DNA of 64,000 bases from Planctomycetota bacterium (lineage in GTDB: Bacteria > Planctomycetota > Planctomycetia > Pirellulales > PALSA-1355), in assembly GCA_003389325.1 (NCBI GenBank), contig QQVE01000034.1, positions 124,001 to 188,000 on the forward strand, read 5' to 3'. A model generated the notes under the pieces. That model saw only the letters and a list, made by a program, of their open reading frames with translations, was not told the DNA's origin and did no database searches. Shown here piece by piece: positions 54,919 through 62,676 of this stretch (positions within the stretch are counted from its first letter, which is position 1; each line of letters starts with the position of its first letter). The translations under genes and the position numbers were made by a program.

Positions 54919-55202
54919 ACTTACCAACTCCTAAAGCCGTCATGAATTCGGACTTATCATGCGTGCGCCACCCACGCTATGAAAGTCCTAGTTCCAAGGT
55001 CACAATTATGATACCAACTGCCTACCTCCCTAGGACCCCCACGATCGAGCGAGAGCAGGCACGAGATTCTTGCCTATAACGAAGCATGAGCTACCCCCCC
55101 ACAATTTCCGGTCCTACGGGGGGCCAGGGAGCAAGCACTCTTCCTTTCATGGGGGGCAATGGTGGACGCGCGCCACGGCTGCGGGGAAAACCAGCGGATC
55201 TC
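54919..55202. other. Intergenic stretch with C6/G6 complementarity
   Basis: This is the upstream region of the NarL-type gene, moderately AT-rich near 54940-55000. A C7 run near 55095 can pair with G6 runs near 55121 and 55152, but no T-run follows on either strand. I see no gene. Confidence 0.35.
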
Positions 55203-55829
55203 CTAGCGCCGGCTGGACCGACGGCGGAAATACGGCTCGACCTGCTTCAGGTCGAACCGCGTCAGGACAAGTACCGCCTGCGACCCGCCGGAGACGGTAC
55301 GGTACGTCTCTCGACCGCTGACTTCGAACACGTCGAGACTCTGGAGGTCGGCTCCCGGCTCAAGATCCTGCGTCGGCAGGCCGCGGACGACGAAGCGGAC
55401 CTTTTGCGACACCTGATCGCGGTACCGCTTGAAGTTGCGCACTGCGGTGATCGTCACGGGAAAGGTGCAAGTGGCCAGAAACTCGCGGTCGGAAAGGACC
55501 TGTTCCACGTGGCAGGAAAGCCCCGGCAGTCGCCCGATGGCTCCCGACTGGGGCGGAAACGACAGCGGGGCCACGACGGGACTCTCGTTGGCCTCGAGCA
55601 CGCGCAACTGCTTCTCGAGGCGGGCAATCGAACGCCGGGCCGCCGCATCGCCGGCTTCGTCCTGCAGCCCGCGCAGTTGGTGCTTGATCTGTGCGATGGC
55701 CCCCTGGCGCGAGGTCTCGCACTGTTCGAGAAAGCGGGCGATCTTGGGCGGCATCGCCGCCGCGGCCGGGGCCTCGGCCGGGGCAAAGGCCACCCACGTG
55801 AACAACAGAGCCAGTCCGCTAACGTTCAT
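55203..55829 (-). CDS. Exported hypothetical protein with coiled coil
   Basis: This 208-residue protein has an N-terminal signal peptide (MNVSGLALLFTWVAFAPAEA). A helical Gln/Glu/Arg-rich segment of about 55 residues is probably a coiled coil (IAQIKHQLRGLQDEAGDAA). A beta-rich C-terminal half contains LSDREFLATCTFPVTI and VRFVVRGLPTQ. The family is not recognised. The ATG at 55827-55829 gives the signal peptide; the frame continues 12 codons upstream. It is divergent from the ACP operon. Confidence 0.7.
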   Translation of the reverse strand: MNVSGLALLFTWVAFAPAEAPAAAAMPPKIARFLEQCETSRQGAIAQIKHQLRGLQDEAGDAAARRSIARLEKQLRVLEANESPVVAPLSFPPQSGAIGRLPGLSCHVEQVLSDREFLATCTFPVTITAVRNFKRYRDQVSQKVRFVVRGLPTQDLEPGADLQSLDVFEVSGRETYRTVSGGSQAVLVLTRFDLKQVEPYFRRRSSRR

Positions 55830-56144
55830 TCTGCTGACCCTAACCCGCGGGGCGGGGGAACGCAAACCCTTGGGTGGCCGGCGAACCCCGAAATTGCGGC
55901 TCTCCTAACTTTTCGCCGTTGACTACGCTTCTTGAGCCCCCCAGGGCCACACGCTAGACTCTACGATTTGCGAGGTTAGTCAAACATTACGGGTTGTGTG
56001 GCCGATAACTATGGTGAGACGGCGTGCCTGCGGGCATCGCCGGTGAAGGTATTGGAAACGGCAGACTGCGGTGTGCCCCCCGGCATCGGTTGACGCGGTC
56101 GGCCGACGGGATTTCAAAAGCGATACGACCAGAGGAGTTAAGCG
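55830..56144. other. Divergent intergenic region before the ACP operon
   Basis: These 315 bases separate the exported hypothetical protein from the ACP gene. TTGACT at 55919-55924 could serve as a -35, but no good -10 lies at the right spacing. AGGAGTTAAGCG just before 56145 is the ACP ribosome site. There is no RNA gene or repeat. Confidence 0.4.
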
Positions 56145-56537
56145 ATGTCGGCGACGAAAGAGGAGGTGTTCTCGAAGGTGCAGGCGGCGTTGGTCGATGC
56201 TCTGGGCGTCGATGAAGAAGAAGTAACGCCCGAGGCCCGCCTGGTTGGTGACTTGGGAGCCGAGTCGATCGACTTTCTCGATATCGTATTCCGGCTGGAG
56301 AAGGCATTTGATATCAAGATTCCACGGGGCGAATTGTTCCCCGAGGACATTTTGAACAACGCGCAGTACGTGGAGAACGGCCGCGTCACCGACGAGGGCC
56401 TGGAACAACTGCAAAGCCGGATGCCGTTCGCGGATCTGTCGGCCTTTTCGGAAAACCCCGTGGTGCAGGATTTCGGCAACCTGCTCACCGTTCGCGACAT
56501 GTGCCGCTACGTCGAAAGCAAAGTGGGAGCCGCCTGA
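56145..56537 (+). CDS. Acyl carrier protein, oversized
   Basis: This 130-residue acyl carrier protein contains a standard 4'-phosphopantetheine site, GAES41IDFLDIVF. A usual ACP is about 78-85 residues. This one keeps helices I and II, then carries an insertion of around 40 residues (PEDILNNAQYVENGRV through FSENPVVQDFG) before the last helix LTVRDMCRYVESKV. It is the first gene of the compact ACP / dehydratase / ketosynthase operon, 48 bases before the next. AGGAG precedes the ATG. It is distinct from the housekeeping ACP, which is expected elsewhere, and probably dedicated to this cassette. Confidence 0.9.
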   Translation: MSATKEEVFSKVQAALVDALGVDEEEVTPEARLVGDLGAESIDFLDIVFRLEKAFDIKIPRGELFPEDILNNAQYVENGRVTDEGLEQLQSRMPFADLSAFSENPVVQDFGNLLTVRDMCRYVESKVGAA

Positions 56538-56585
56538 GCGACGCGGCCAAGCACTTGGAAAGAGTCGCTCGTCGGGTGAAACGCC

Positions 56586-57101
56586 ATGCGTTGGTTCTGG
56601 ATCGATCGATTCATCGAATTCGAAAGTGGCCGCAGGGCCACGGCGGTCAAGAACGTTTCGCTGTCCGAGGATCACCTGCACGACCACTTTCCCGGCGCGC
56701 CGCTGATGCCCAATGCGTTGGTCATCGAGGGGCTGGCGCAAACCGGCGGCCTGTTGGCCGCCGAGCACGGCGGCTTTGTCGAACGCGTGGTGCTGGCCAA
56801 AGTGGCCAAGGCCCGCTTTCACTTTTCGGCCACGCCCGGCGACACGCTGACCTATCGCACGACGATCGAAGACATCAACGCCAGCGGCGCCGTCGTCAGC
56901 GGCACTAGTTCGGTCGGCGAGCGGCTGCAGGCCGAGGTGCAGTTGTTCTTCGCTCACCTGGGCGAGGACGTGGCCGGCAAGTGGCTGTTCGATCCGGCAT
57001 CGCTATTGGCGATGGTGCAATTGTTGGGCGTGTACGACGTGGGACGCGACGCCGAGGGCAACCCCTTGAAGGTCCCCGAGGAATTGGCCTCCAACTCCTA
57101 A
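56586..57101 (+). CDS. FabZ-like hot-dog dehydratase
   Basis: This 171-residue protein has hot-dog fold dehydratase residues. DHFPGAPLMPNALVIEGLAQTGG carries H34 and E48, the catalytic pair of FabZ-like enzymes. The rest includes RFHFSATPGDTLTYRTTIEDI and a longer C-terminal region than FabZ. Given the ACP before it and the ketosynthase after it, it probably dehydrates a 3-hydroxyacyl chain on that ACP. The homologue at 27160 has the same layout but Q48. The spacing to the ketosynthase start is 13 bases, so translation may be coupled. Confidence 0.88.
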   Translation: MRWFWIDRFIEFESGRRATAVKNVSLSEDHLHDHFPGAPLMPNALVIEGLAQTGGLLAAEHGGFVERVVLAKVAKARFHFSATPGDTLTYRTTIEDINASGAVVSGTSSVGERLQAEVQLFFAHLGEDVAGKWLFDPASLLAMVQLLGVYDVGRDAEGNPLKVPEELASNS

Positions 57102-57114
57102 CCCCGAGCTGGCC

Positions 57115-58422
57115 ATGATGATCGACAGTGCACACAAGCGACGACGCGTAGTGGTTACCGGCGTGGGATGCATCACGCCCATGGGCACCGACGTAGAAAC
57201 GGTGTGGCGGGGACTCAAAGAGGGCTCCTCGGGCGTTGACTACACCACGATCTTCGACGCCAGCCGGTTTCCGACGAAAATCTCGGCCGAAGTCCGCGGC
57301 TGGGACATCAGCCAGGTGGGCGAAGACCCCGAAATCTGGAAGCTGCGCGGCCGGCACACCAAGTTTGCCGCCGGCGCGGCCAAGATCGCCGTGGCCGACG
57401 CCGGCATCCTCGACAAGCCGTTCGATCCCACGCGGTTCGGCGTGTACTTGGGCAGCGGCGAAGGCCAGCAGGACTTTCAGTGCTTCGCGCGGATGATGGC
57501 CGCCGCCCTGCGCGGCGAGGCGTTCGACCTGGCGCTGTTCACCAAGGCCGGGCTGGAATGGCTGCACCCGACGGTGGAGCTCGAGCAGGAACCCAACATG
57601 CCGGCCGGTCACCTAGCCGCGATGTTCGGTGCCCAAGGCCCGAATGCCAACTGCCTGACCGCCTGTGCGGCCAGCAGCCAGGCCATCGGCGAAGGGCTCG
57701 AGCTGATCCGCCGCGGCGATACCGACATCATGCTCTCGGGCGGCACGCACAGCATGATCCATCCATTCGGCGTCACGGGCTTCAACCTGCTGACGGCTCT
57801 GTCGACCAACAACGAACACCCCCGCGAGGCTTCGCGGCCGTTCGATCGCGATCGCGACGGCTTCGTGCTGGGCGAGGGCGCTTCGATGGTCGTGCTCGAA
57901 GAGCTGGAGCACGCCAAGAAGCGCGGCGCGACGATCTACGGCGAGCTGACCGGCTACGGCTCCACGGCCGACGCTTACCGCATTACCGACACCCATCCCG
58001 AAGGCCGCGGCGCGATGCGCTGCATCCAACTGGCGATGGCCGACGCGGAGATCAACCCCGGCGACCTGCGCTACATCAACGCCCACGGCACCAGCACCAC
58101 CGTGAACGACAAGGTGGAAACGCTGGCCATCAAGAAAGCCCTCGGCGAAGAGCAGGCCTACAAGGTGCCCGTCTCGAGCACCAAGAGCATGATGGGCCAC
58201 CTGATCGCCGCCGCCGGCGTGACCGAGTTGATCGTGTGCCTGTTGGCGATTCGCGACGGCGTGCTGCCGCCGACGATCAACTACGACACGCCCGACCCCG
58301 AGTGCGATCTGGACTACATCCCCAACGAAGCCCGCGAGACGCGTTGCGATCACGCGCTCTCGAACAGCTTCGGCTTCGGCGGCCAGAACGTCTCGCTCAT
58401 CGCCAGCCGCTTTTCCAATTAG
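57115..58422 (+). CDS. Beta-ketoacyl-ACP synthase II-type ketosynthase
   Basis: This 435-residue KAS II (FabF-like) condensing enzyme has a complete catalytic triad: C184 (NCLTACAASSQ), H324 (NAHGTSTT) and H362 (KSMMGHLIAAAG). VVVTGVGCITPMG opens the thiolase fold. It differs from plain FabF in the segment around residues 130-170 (FTKAGLEWLHPTVELEQEPN), which is longer and rich in aromatics near the acyl pocket. With the ACP and dehydratase it can extend and unsaturate a chain, but a ketoreductase is missing from the operon. The second ATG at 57118 is an alternative start. Confidence 0.92.
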   Translation: MMIDSAHKRRRVVVTGVGCITPMGTDVETVWRGLKEGSSGVDYTTIFDASRFPTKISAEVRGWDISQVGEDPEIWKLRGRHTKFAAGAAKIAVADAGILDKPFDPTRFGVYLGSGEGQQDFQCFARMMAAALRGEAFDLALFTKAGLEWLHPTVELEQEPNMPAGHLAAMFGAQGPNANCLTACAASSQAIGEGLELIRRGDTDIMLSGGTHSMIHPFGVTGFNLLTALSTNNEHPREASRPFDRDRDGFVLGEGASMVVLEELEHAKKRGATIYGELTGYGSTADAYRITDTHPEGRGAMRCIQLAMADAEINPGDLRYINAHGTSTTVNDKVETLAIKKALGEEQAYKVPVSSTKSMMGHLIAAAGVTELIVCLLAIRDGVLPPTINYDTPDPECDLDYIPNEARETRCDHALSNSFGFGGQNVSLIASRFSN

Positions 58423-58471
58423 TCGAGCGGCCGCGCGTCTTTTTGTCAGGTCGTCGTACCGCGCGGCAGCC

Positions 58472-58500
58472 GGTGCCATCTCACGCTCGCGTGCGCATGC
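58472..58500. repeat. Dispersed short repeat, family C (copy 2)
   Basis: A 29-base sequence GGTGC-CAT-CTCACGCTCGCGTG then CGCATGC closely resembles 35124-35151. It lies between the convergent ketosynthase and PEP-CTERM genes. Confidence 0.45.
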
Positions 58501-58527
58501 TGGCGAGGCCCAAGCGTGGCACGCGTC

Positions 58528-59145
58528 CTACCGATGTCTCGGCCCGCTGCGCCGCCGCCGCGCCGCGAGGAACAAGCCGCCCAGGGCGAACGCCGCCAGC
58601 ACAAACGTGCTCGGTTCGGGAACATCGGGCTCGGGTATGGACGGAAGCCATCCCAGCGTGCCATCGATCAGGATCGCATCGTTGCCCGGGTCGGTGGCGA
58701 AATCCGATGGCCCCAGCAAGGGGTGGGTCAGGCTCAGCGTGTAGACACCGCCGGGCAGACCCGTCGTGTCGACCGTGATGTAGGCCAGAATTCCATCGGC
58801 CTCGACGAACCCCGACGTGGTCGTCGTGATGGCCGAGGGCTGCAGGCCGGGCGTCACGAACGGCGCGCCGTAGTCGAGCTGCCCGGTGTTGTTTGCGTGA
58901 AAGATCGTGCCCGGGCCGGTGAGGTCGACGTCGGTGATCAGCGGCGCGGGCCCAATGCCGCCATTGACCAGCAAGTGCAGGTCGACTCCGGGCACCATCT
59001 CGCCGGGACCAAGAACGAAGATCGGCAACACCTGGCCCGCCGTGTTCGGCAGGATGATATGGTCGCCCGCGAAGATGGTCGGCACGGCGTGCGCCGTCGA
59101 GCAAAGCACCGCGAGAAGCACTGCCACCCAAAGCAAGCGTTTCAT
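58528..59145 (-). CDS. PEP-CTERM protein
   Basis: This 205-residue exported protein has a signal peptide MKRLLWVAVLLAVLCSTAHA, a beta-rich body, and the sorting signal VPEPSTFVLAAFALGG followed by AARRRR. The body (FAGDHIILPNTAGQVLPIFV, VDLHLLVNGGIGP) resembles the cohesin-like or PEP-CTERM-associated beta domains, but I cannot name it. The ATG at 59143-59145 has GGAGG seven bases upstream. A shortened relative of its tail lies just upstream at 59183-59275. Confidence 0.87.
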   Translation of the reverse strand: MKRLLWVAVLLAVLCSTAHAVPTIFAGDHIILPNTAGQVLPIFVLGPGEMVPGVDLHLLVNGGIGPAPLITDVDLTGPGTIFHANNTGQLDYGAPFVTPGLQPSAITTTTSGFVEADGILAYITVDTTGLPGGVYTLSLTHPLLGPSDFATDPGNDAILIDGTLGWLPSIPEPDVPEPSTFVLAAFALGGLFLAARRRRSGPRHR

Positions 59146-59182
59146 GCGAAGCCTCCGTGAAATACCTTGACAAGTACGACGT

Positions 59183-59275
59183 TTAACAGGTGGAACGGAC
59201 ACGCCGGCGAGCCACGGCGTACAAGCCGACGAAGCCGATCGCGCCCAGCACGAAGGTGCTCGGCTCGGGAAAGGG
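59183..59275 (-). pseudogene. Remnant C-terminus of a PEP-CTERM gene
   Basis: The reverse strand reads FPEPSTFVLGAIGFVGLYAV followed by ARRRVRSTC and a TAA stop. That is a complete PEP-CTERM tail that begins like the intact neighbour's PEPSTFVL. Upstream (59276-59600) no frame gives a signal peptide or protein-like body, so the rest of this gene has been lost or scrambled. It lies 37 bases before the intact gene on the same strand, suggesting a decayed tandem copy. Confidence 0.6.
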
Positions 59276-59631
59276 CCGCGATGCCGCGCAAGGCCAGTCG
59301 CGCGCACCGCAAGCCCTCCTGGCTTCGAGCAGAAACCCGTGCCGACACGAGCGCGGCGGCGCGAAAGCGAAGCTCGCCGGTATCGCCCCAGCATGCAGAT
59401 GCTCCGTGAGACCCGGGGGCCCCACATGCAAGTCTTGCCCCTGCCGGACAGCATATGGCCGCCCGGAGCGGGGGTCAAGCAAATTCGGAATAGGCCCGCA
59501 GCGACGGCCGCACCAAGAGTAAACCTGCCTGCGACGAGACGTACATCCGACGATTGACACGTGTTGTGAGTCCACTGAAAATCTTCATTGCAGAAACGAC
59601 CCTCTCTCGGTTCGGTCTACGGACATAGCTA

Positions 59632-60291
59632 ATGAGTAAAGCGAAATCCCGGATTGCCGTGGCCTTGTTGCTACTTTGTTTAACCGCGCCAGGGTTGCGT
59701 GCTAGCGAGCTACTTATCAACGGCTCATTTGAACTGCCGGTGATTCCAACGATCGATCAAGAGTTCGCCGCTCCGTCGACGGACATCGTCGGTTGGGCTG
59801 TTACCGAACGAACCGTGAATATTAATCGGACTTCAGCGATCTTCGGCACCGCGCACGACGGCGATCAGATGCTCGATATCAACGGCAGCAATAACGGCAC
59901 GATCGAGCAGTCGTTTGCGACCTCGATTGGCGGCGAGTACTTGTTGACGCTGTACTACGCCAACAATCCAAATCCCTCTATGGCCAGTCCCAGCTACGAC
60001 GCCGACGTGACGCTATTCGGCACGGGCACTCTCTATACCGAATTCATAACCCATTCCGGCTCGACGGCGGCCGACATGGAGTGGACGTTTCTGTCGCATC
60101 AGTTTGCCGCCGACTCGACAACGACCACCCTCCAATTGCGCAGCCGTATGCTCGGCTTTAACGGAGTGGTGTTCGATTCGGTGTCCATCGTCGAAGTACC
60201 GGAACCGGGCGCCTTGACGCTCATTCTGCCGGGCCTAGTCGCAGCCTACATGTGGCGTCGAGCACGGCGCTTGCCTCGAACGACAGGCTGA
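59632..60291 (+). CDS. DUF642-like PEP-CTERM protein
   Basis: This 219-residue exported protein has a signal peptide (MSKAKSRIAVALLLLCLTAPGLRA). A galactose-binding-like DUF642 domain follows, starting ELLINGSFELP; DGDQMLDINGSNNGTIEQSF and GFNGVVFDSVSIVEV are the family's strands. The sorting signal VPEPGALTLILPGLVAAYMW is followed by RRARR. The body is AT-richer than the core genes. It is probably carbohydrate-associated in the envelope. Confidence 0.87.
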   Translation: MSKAKSRIAVALLLLCLTAPGLRASELLINGSFELPVIPTIDQEFAAPSTDIVGWAVTERTVNINRTSAIFGTAHDGDQMLDINGSNNGTIEQSFATSIGGEYLLTLYYANNPNPSMASPSYDADVTLFGTGTLYTEFITHSGSTAADMEWTFLSHQFAADSTTTTLQLRSRMLGFNGVVFDSVSIVEVPEPGALTLILPGLVAAYMWRRARRLPRTTG

Positions 60292-60324
60292 GGGACTCGC
60301 GGGTCAACCCTAGATACGCACAAC

Positions 60325-60930
60325 TTGCCCGGCCGGAGGGCCTGGATCGCTGCGGCAGTCGCCGACGACGAGCGAGAGCGTAGGCAACGGTCGGACTTCC
60401 TCACATACGAGACCGCGGTCGGTGCGATCGCCGATTTTAACCCCACCCGGCACACGATCATTACGGCCATCGTCGCCGGGGGAGCGTCGGTCAAGGTTGC
60501 GCAGGAGCTGGCAAGGCACTCGACCTGTCGACTGACAATCGATCGCTATGCCAAGACGCAGCTTCACGATCTACGCGGCGCCCTGGATGGCCTTCCGGCG
60601 TTTGGGGGCAACGAGGCGGAAGCTGGAGAACTTCGGGCCACAGGGACCGATGGCATCAACGCCCTAGAGCAAAATGGCGCGCAGCACCTGGCGCAGCAGC
60701 TGGGAGGCGAATCGGTGCTTTTCGGTGCGACTTCGTGCTTGAACGAAACCTTGGCGTCGGCGAATGAGAATCCACCCGCCTCGCCACAAGCAGAGCCGTC
60801 ACGCGAGGTTATGCGAGACGGTGCGGCGGGAAACGATGAGAGGCGCCGGTGGGAGTCGAACCCACGATGGCGGATTTGCAATGCACGTGAAACTTGTGAA
60901 TGGTTTTTGAATAGTAGCGAAGTACCGTGA
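60325..60930 (+). pseudogene. 5'-truncated tyrosine recombinase (integrase)
   Basis: Only the C-terminal third of a tyrosine recombinase is present. It reads RRAWIAAAVADDERERRQRS, DFLTYE, then DFNPTRHTIITAIVAGG, VAQELARHSTCRLTIDRYAKT. The second catalytic Arg-x-x-His (TRHT), the H of ARHS and the Tyr of DRYAKT are all in place, but the first half with the other Arg is missing: a PEP-CTERM gene ends 33 bases upstream. The reading frame then runs through the tRNA-Cys fragment (antisense) and stops at 60930. Integrases whose 3' end abuts the attachment site are common. It is probably non-functional. Confidence 0.8.
60841..60881 (-). other. Attachment site: isolated 3' half of tRNA-Cys(GCA)
   Basis: On the reverse strand the sequence gives anticodon loop TTGCAAA (60881-60875), anticodon-stem 3' strand TCCGC, a 4-base variable region, T stem GTGGG with loop TTCGACT and CCCAC (60865-60849), and acceptor 3' strand CGGCGCC (60848-60842). 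A T at 60841 matches U73, typical of tRNA-Cys. The bases before the loop (GTGCA-like) cannot pair with TCCGC, so the 5' half is absent. This is the duplicated core left by integration into a tRNA-Cys gene. Confidence 0.8.
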
Positions 60931-61011
60931 ATTGCCGACGCGGACGAGTTGGCGATGGTCACGATCATGCCGACCTGATCCGCTGAATGGTAACAATCGA
61001 GTAACACCAAC

Positions 61012-61044
61012 ACCCCCGTGGTCGATGCGTTCGGCTGCGGGGGT
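61012..61044 (-). terminator. Terminator-like hairpin after the zinc-finger regulator
   Basis: ACCCCCG at 61012-61018 and CGGGGGT at 61038-61044 form a perfect 7-bp stem with a 19-base loop, three bases past the TAA at 61047-61049. A T-rich but broken tract follows on the reverse strand. Confidence 0.4.
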
Positions 61045-61046
61045 TC

Positions 61047-61877
61047 TTACTTCCCCTTGGAGCCAACCCACTTCTTGATTGTGGCCATGTCCGAGCCGGT
61101 CTCCTTGACGATCTCGCGTAGCGTCGTCCCCGACTCTCGAAGGGCGATGGCTTTCTTCCTGCGGCGATAGTACGCCTTGACGCGGCAGTTGTCGGAGCAG
61201 AATGCCCGATCGCTTCGGGCCGCGTCCACTGGGAAGGGTTTCCCGCAGTGCTCGCAACTGCGGAACTCGCGCAATTCCAGGATCATATCCGCCAGTTGTA
61301 ACCGCATCGCATTCAGAAGCTCATCGACGACCATCACGGAAACGACGACCCCGCCCCTCTGCTCGGCTTTTATAGAGATGCGGGTAGCGTCCGCGAGAAT
61401 GTCGTTCACGAGTTTGAGTGCTTCGCTGACGGGCCGCTTTCGATTGCGGCCACTTTTCTGGGCAGCCAGGTACCTCTCGGCCAGCTTGATTTGATTCGCC
61501 ATGCTGGCGGATGTTGCGTACCACTGGACGAAACGGCTCTGCTCGTGCCTTCGTGCGTTACGCAGGGTGCTGAGACTTCCCCACTGATCTGCGAATCGCA
61601 GGTACGCAGCGGGCGTGGCGTCCAGCGAGGCGAAGATACGAAACAGGGCCGGCTCCTTCACGAAGGGATCGTAAGACGGCCACTCCTCCGGCGGTGATTC
61701 GTCGGGGGTACGCAGCATCGCACTGAGGAGCTGCTGATCGCTTCGCCCAACCAACCGATTGCGCAGGCACTCGTCATCGTCCCGAGGAAAAGTGTTGAGA
61801 CCAGCCGCAAACTCGTCATCCCAACGGTAGCCCTGCGGATCGACGATCACCCTGCCCTTGAACTGGCTCCCCATCAT
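61047..61877 (-). CDS. Zinc-finger / HTH regulator of the element
   Basis: This 276-residue protein has a helical N-terminal two thirds with no known domain. Then comes a CGNR-like treble-clef zinc motif: CEHCGKPF, then DRAFCSDNCRVKAYYRRRKK. A short C-terminal helix-turn-helix follows (LREIVKETGSDMATIKKWV). It probably binds DNA and may regulate the element. Its start faces the excisionase-like gene across a 127-base region with inverted repeats (61900-61980). AAGGGGG lies before the ATG. Confidence 0.75.
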   Translation of the reverse strand: MMGSQFKGRVIVDPQGYRWDDEFAAGLNTFPRDDDECLRNRLVGRSDQQLLSAMLRTPDESPPEEWPSYDPFVKEPALFRIFASLDATPAAYLRFADQWGSLSTLRNARRHEQSRFVQWYATSASMANQIKLAERYLAAQKSGRNRKRPVSEALKLVNDILADATRISIKAEQRGGVVVSVMVVDELLNAMRLQLADMILELREFRSCEHCGKPFPVDAARSDRAFCSDNCRVKAYYRRRKKAIALRESGTTLREIVKETGSDMATIKKWVGSKGK

Positions 61878-61899
61878 CGCACCCCCTTTACAGATGTAT

Positions 61900-61980
61900 T
61901 TACGGCTATTGTGGCATAGTCGTGTTTGTGTCCGCCATTGTTTCTTTATGATTAGTGTATGTCTAGCCGTAATAGACTAT
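61900..61980. promoter_or_regulatory. Divergent operator-like region with interleaved dyads
   Basis: TTACGGCTA at 61900-61908 is the exact reverse complement of TAGCCGTAA at 61964-61972. ATAGTC at 61916-61921 matches GACTAT at 61975-61980. The region is AT-rich compared with its surroundings and holds a TATGAT at 61947-61952, a 5 of 6 match to the -10 consensus. It separates the reverse regulator from the forward HTH gene, so it probably carries both promoters and binding sites. Confidence 0.45.
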
Positions 61981-62004
61981 CCAGTTTAGTTGGAGGGATT
62001 GCAG

Positions 62005-62238
62005 ATGAATGTCGCCATCGTCCCCGCGACCAGAAAGAAGCTGATCGAATGTCGCCTGCTCAAGATCAGCGAGGTCTCGGACTGCCTGAATCTCAGCCGC
62101 AGTTCGATCTACGGACTCATGGACGCAGGCCTGCTGGCGTACGTGAAGCTCGGCAAGAGCCGCCGGATACCGCTGTCCGCGGTGCAGAAGCTCGTCCGGG
62201 AGGGGACCGTCACCGGGGAAAAGCTGATCGAAGTGTGA
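62005..62238 (+). CDS. Excisionase-like HTH protein (HTH_17/MerR type)
   Basis: This 77-residue protein has a winged-helix DNA-binding motif: LLKISEVSDCLNLSRSSIYG, then LMDAGLLAYVKLGKSRRI and PLSAVQKLV. This is the usual excisionase/MerR-like small protein of integrated elements, a recombination directionality factor or a regulator. The start is the ATG at 62005, with GGAGGG at -13; the TTG at 61990 falls in the leader. It is divergent from the zinc-finger regulator. Confidence 0.85.
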   Translation: MNVAIVPATRKKLIECRLLKISEVSDCLNLSRSSIYGLMDAGLLAYVKLGKSRRIPLSAVQKLVREGTVTGEKLIEV

Positions 62239-62255
62239 TCTTCCAGAAACGACAT

Positions 62256-62280
62256 CGGCCAGTGCGGGGAACACTGGCCG
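62256..62280 (+). terminator. Perfect hairpin after the excisionase-like gene
   Basis: CGGCCAGTG at 62256-62264 and CACTGGCCG at 62272-62280 form a perfect 9-bp stem with a 7-base loop, 18 bases after the stop. There is no long T-run, so it could be a terminator or a processing or stability hairpin. Confidence 0.4.
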
Positions 62281-62319
62281 GTGCCTTGTACCACAACCTG
62301 AAGGGAAGCGGTTTGAGCT

Positions 62320-62676
62320 ATGGCAAGTGTACACGAAAGGGAAGCGGGGCGTAAGGCCTCCGCGGATACTGCTGTCGAAGCGTTGCACGTGTGTCAAATC
62401 CGTCTGCTCATGGAGCGGATCGGCAGCACGGACGAAGTGCTATTGGACGATGCTATCGACTTCGCCCGCGACGAAGTGCGGCGACTGAGCGAATGGGAAA
62501 TGGATCAGGCGTATTCGTTCCCCGGCCAATGGAAGGCCGAGCGGGCTTTGCCGGCGATGATCGGCTGCGATCAGGAAACGGTCGATGCCGTCTTTTCTCC
62601 GCGGCGATCCAGGGTGGTCATCGACGCCCTGCGTCAATTCTGCAAGTCGCACCAGATCTCCACGGGGGTGCGATGA
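62320..62676 (+). CDS. Hypothetical protein of the element
   Basis: This 118-residue soluble protein is helical and rich in Glu, Asp and Arg (LLDDAIDFARDEVRRLSEWE). No family was recognised. Its TGA overlaps the ATG of the next gene (ATGA at 62673-62676), so the two are translationally coupled. It may be an accessory factor to the DUF3987 protein. Confidence 0.65.
   Translation: MASVHEREAGRKASADTAVEALHVCQIRLLMERIGSTDEVLLDDAIDFARDEVRRLSEWEMDQAYSFPGQWKAERALPAMIGCDQETVDAVFSPRRSRVVIDALRQFCKSHQISTGVR

Noticed and set aside
55091-55160. C/G-run hairpin as an intrinsic terminator
   Set aside because: No T-run follows on either strand and several alternative pairings exist, so no specific structure can be claimed.
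60841-60882. Reading the tRNA fragment as tRNA-Ala (anticodon TGC)
   Set aside because: That needs a 5-base variable region and an A at position 32. The 4-base variable region, U33 and U73 fit tRNA-Cys(GCA) instead.
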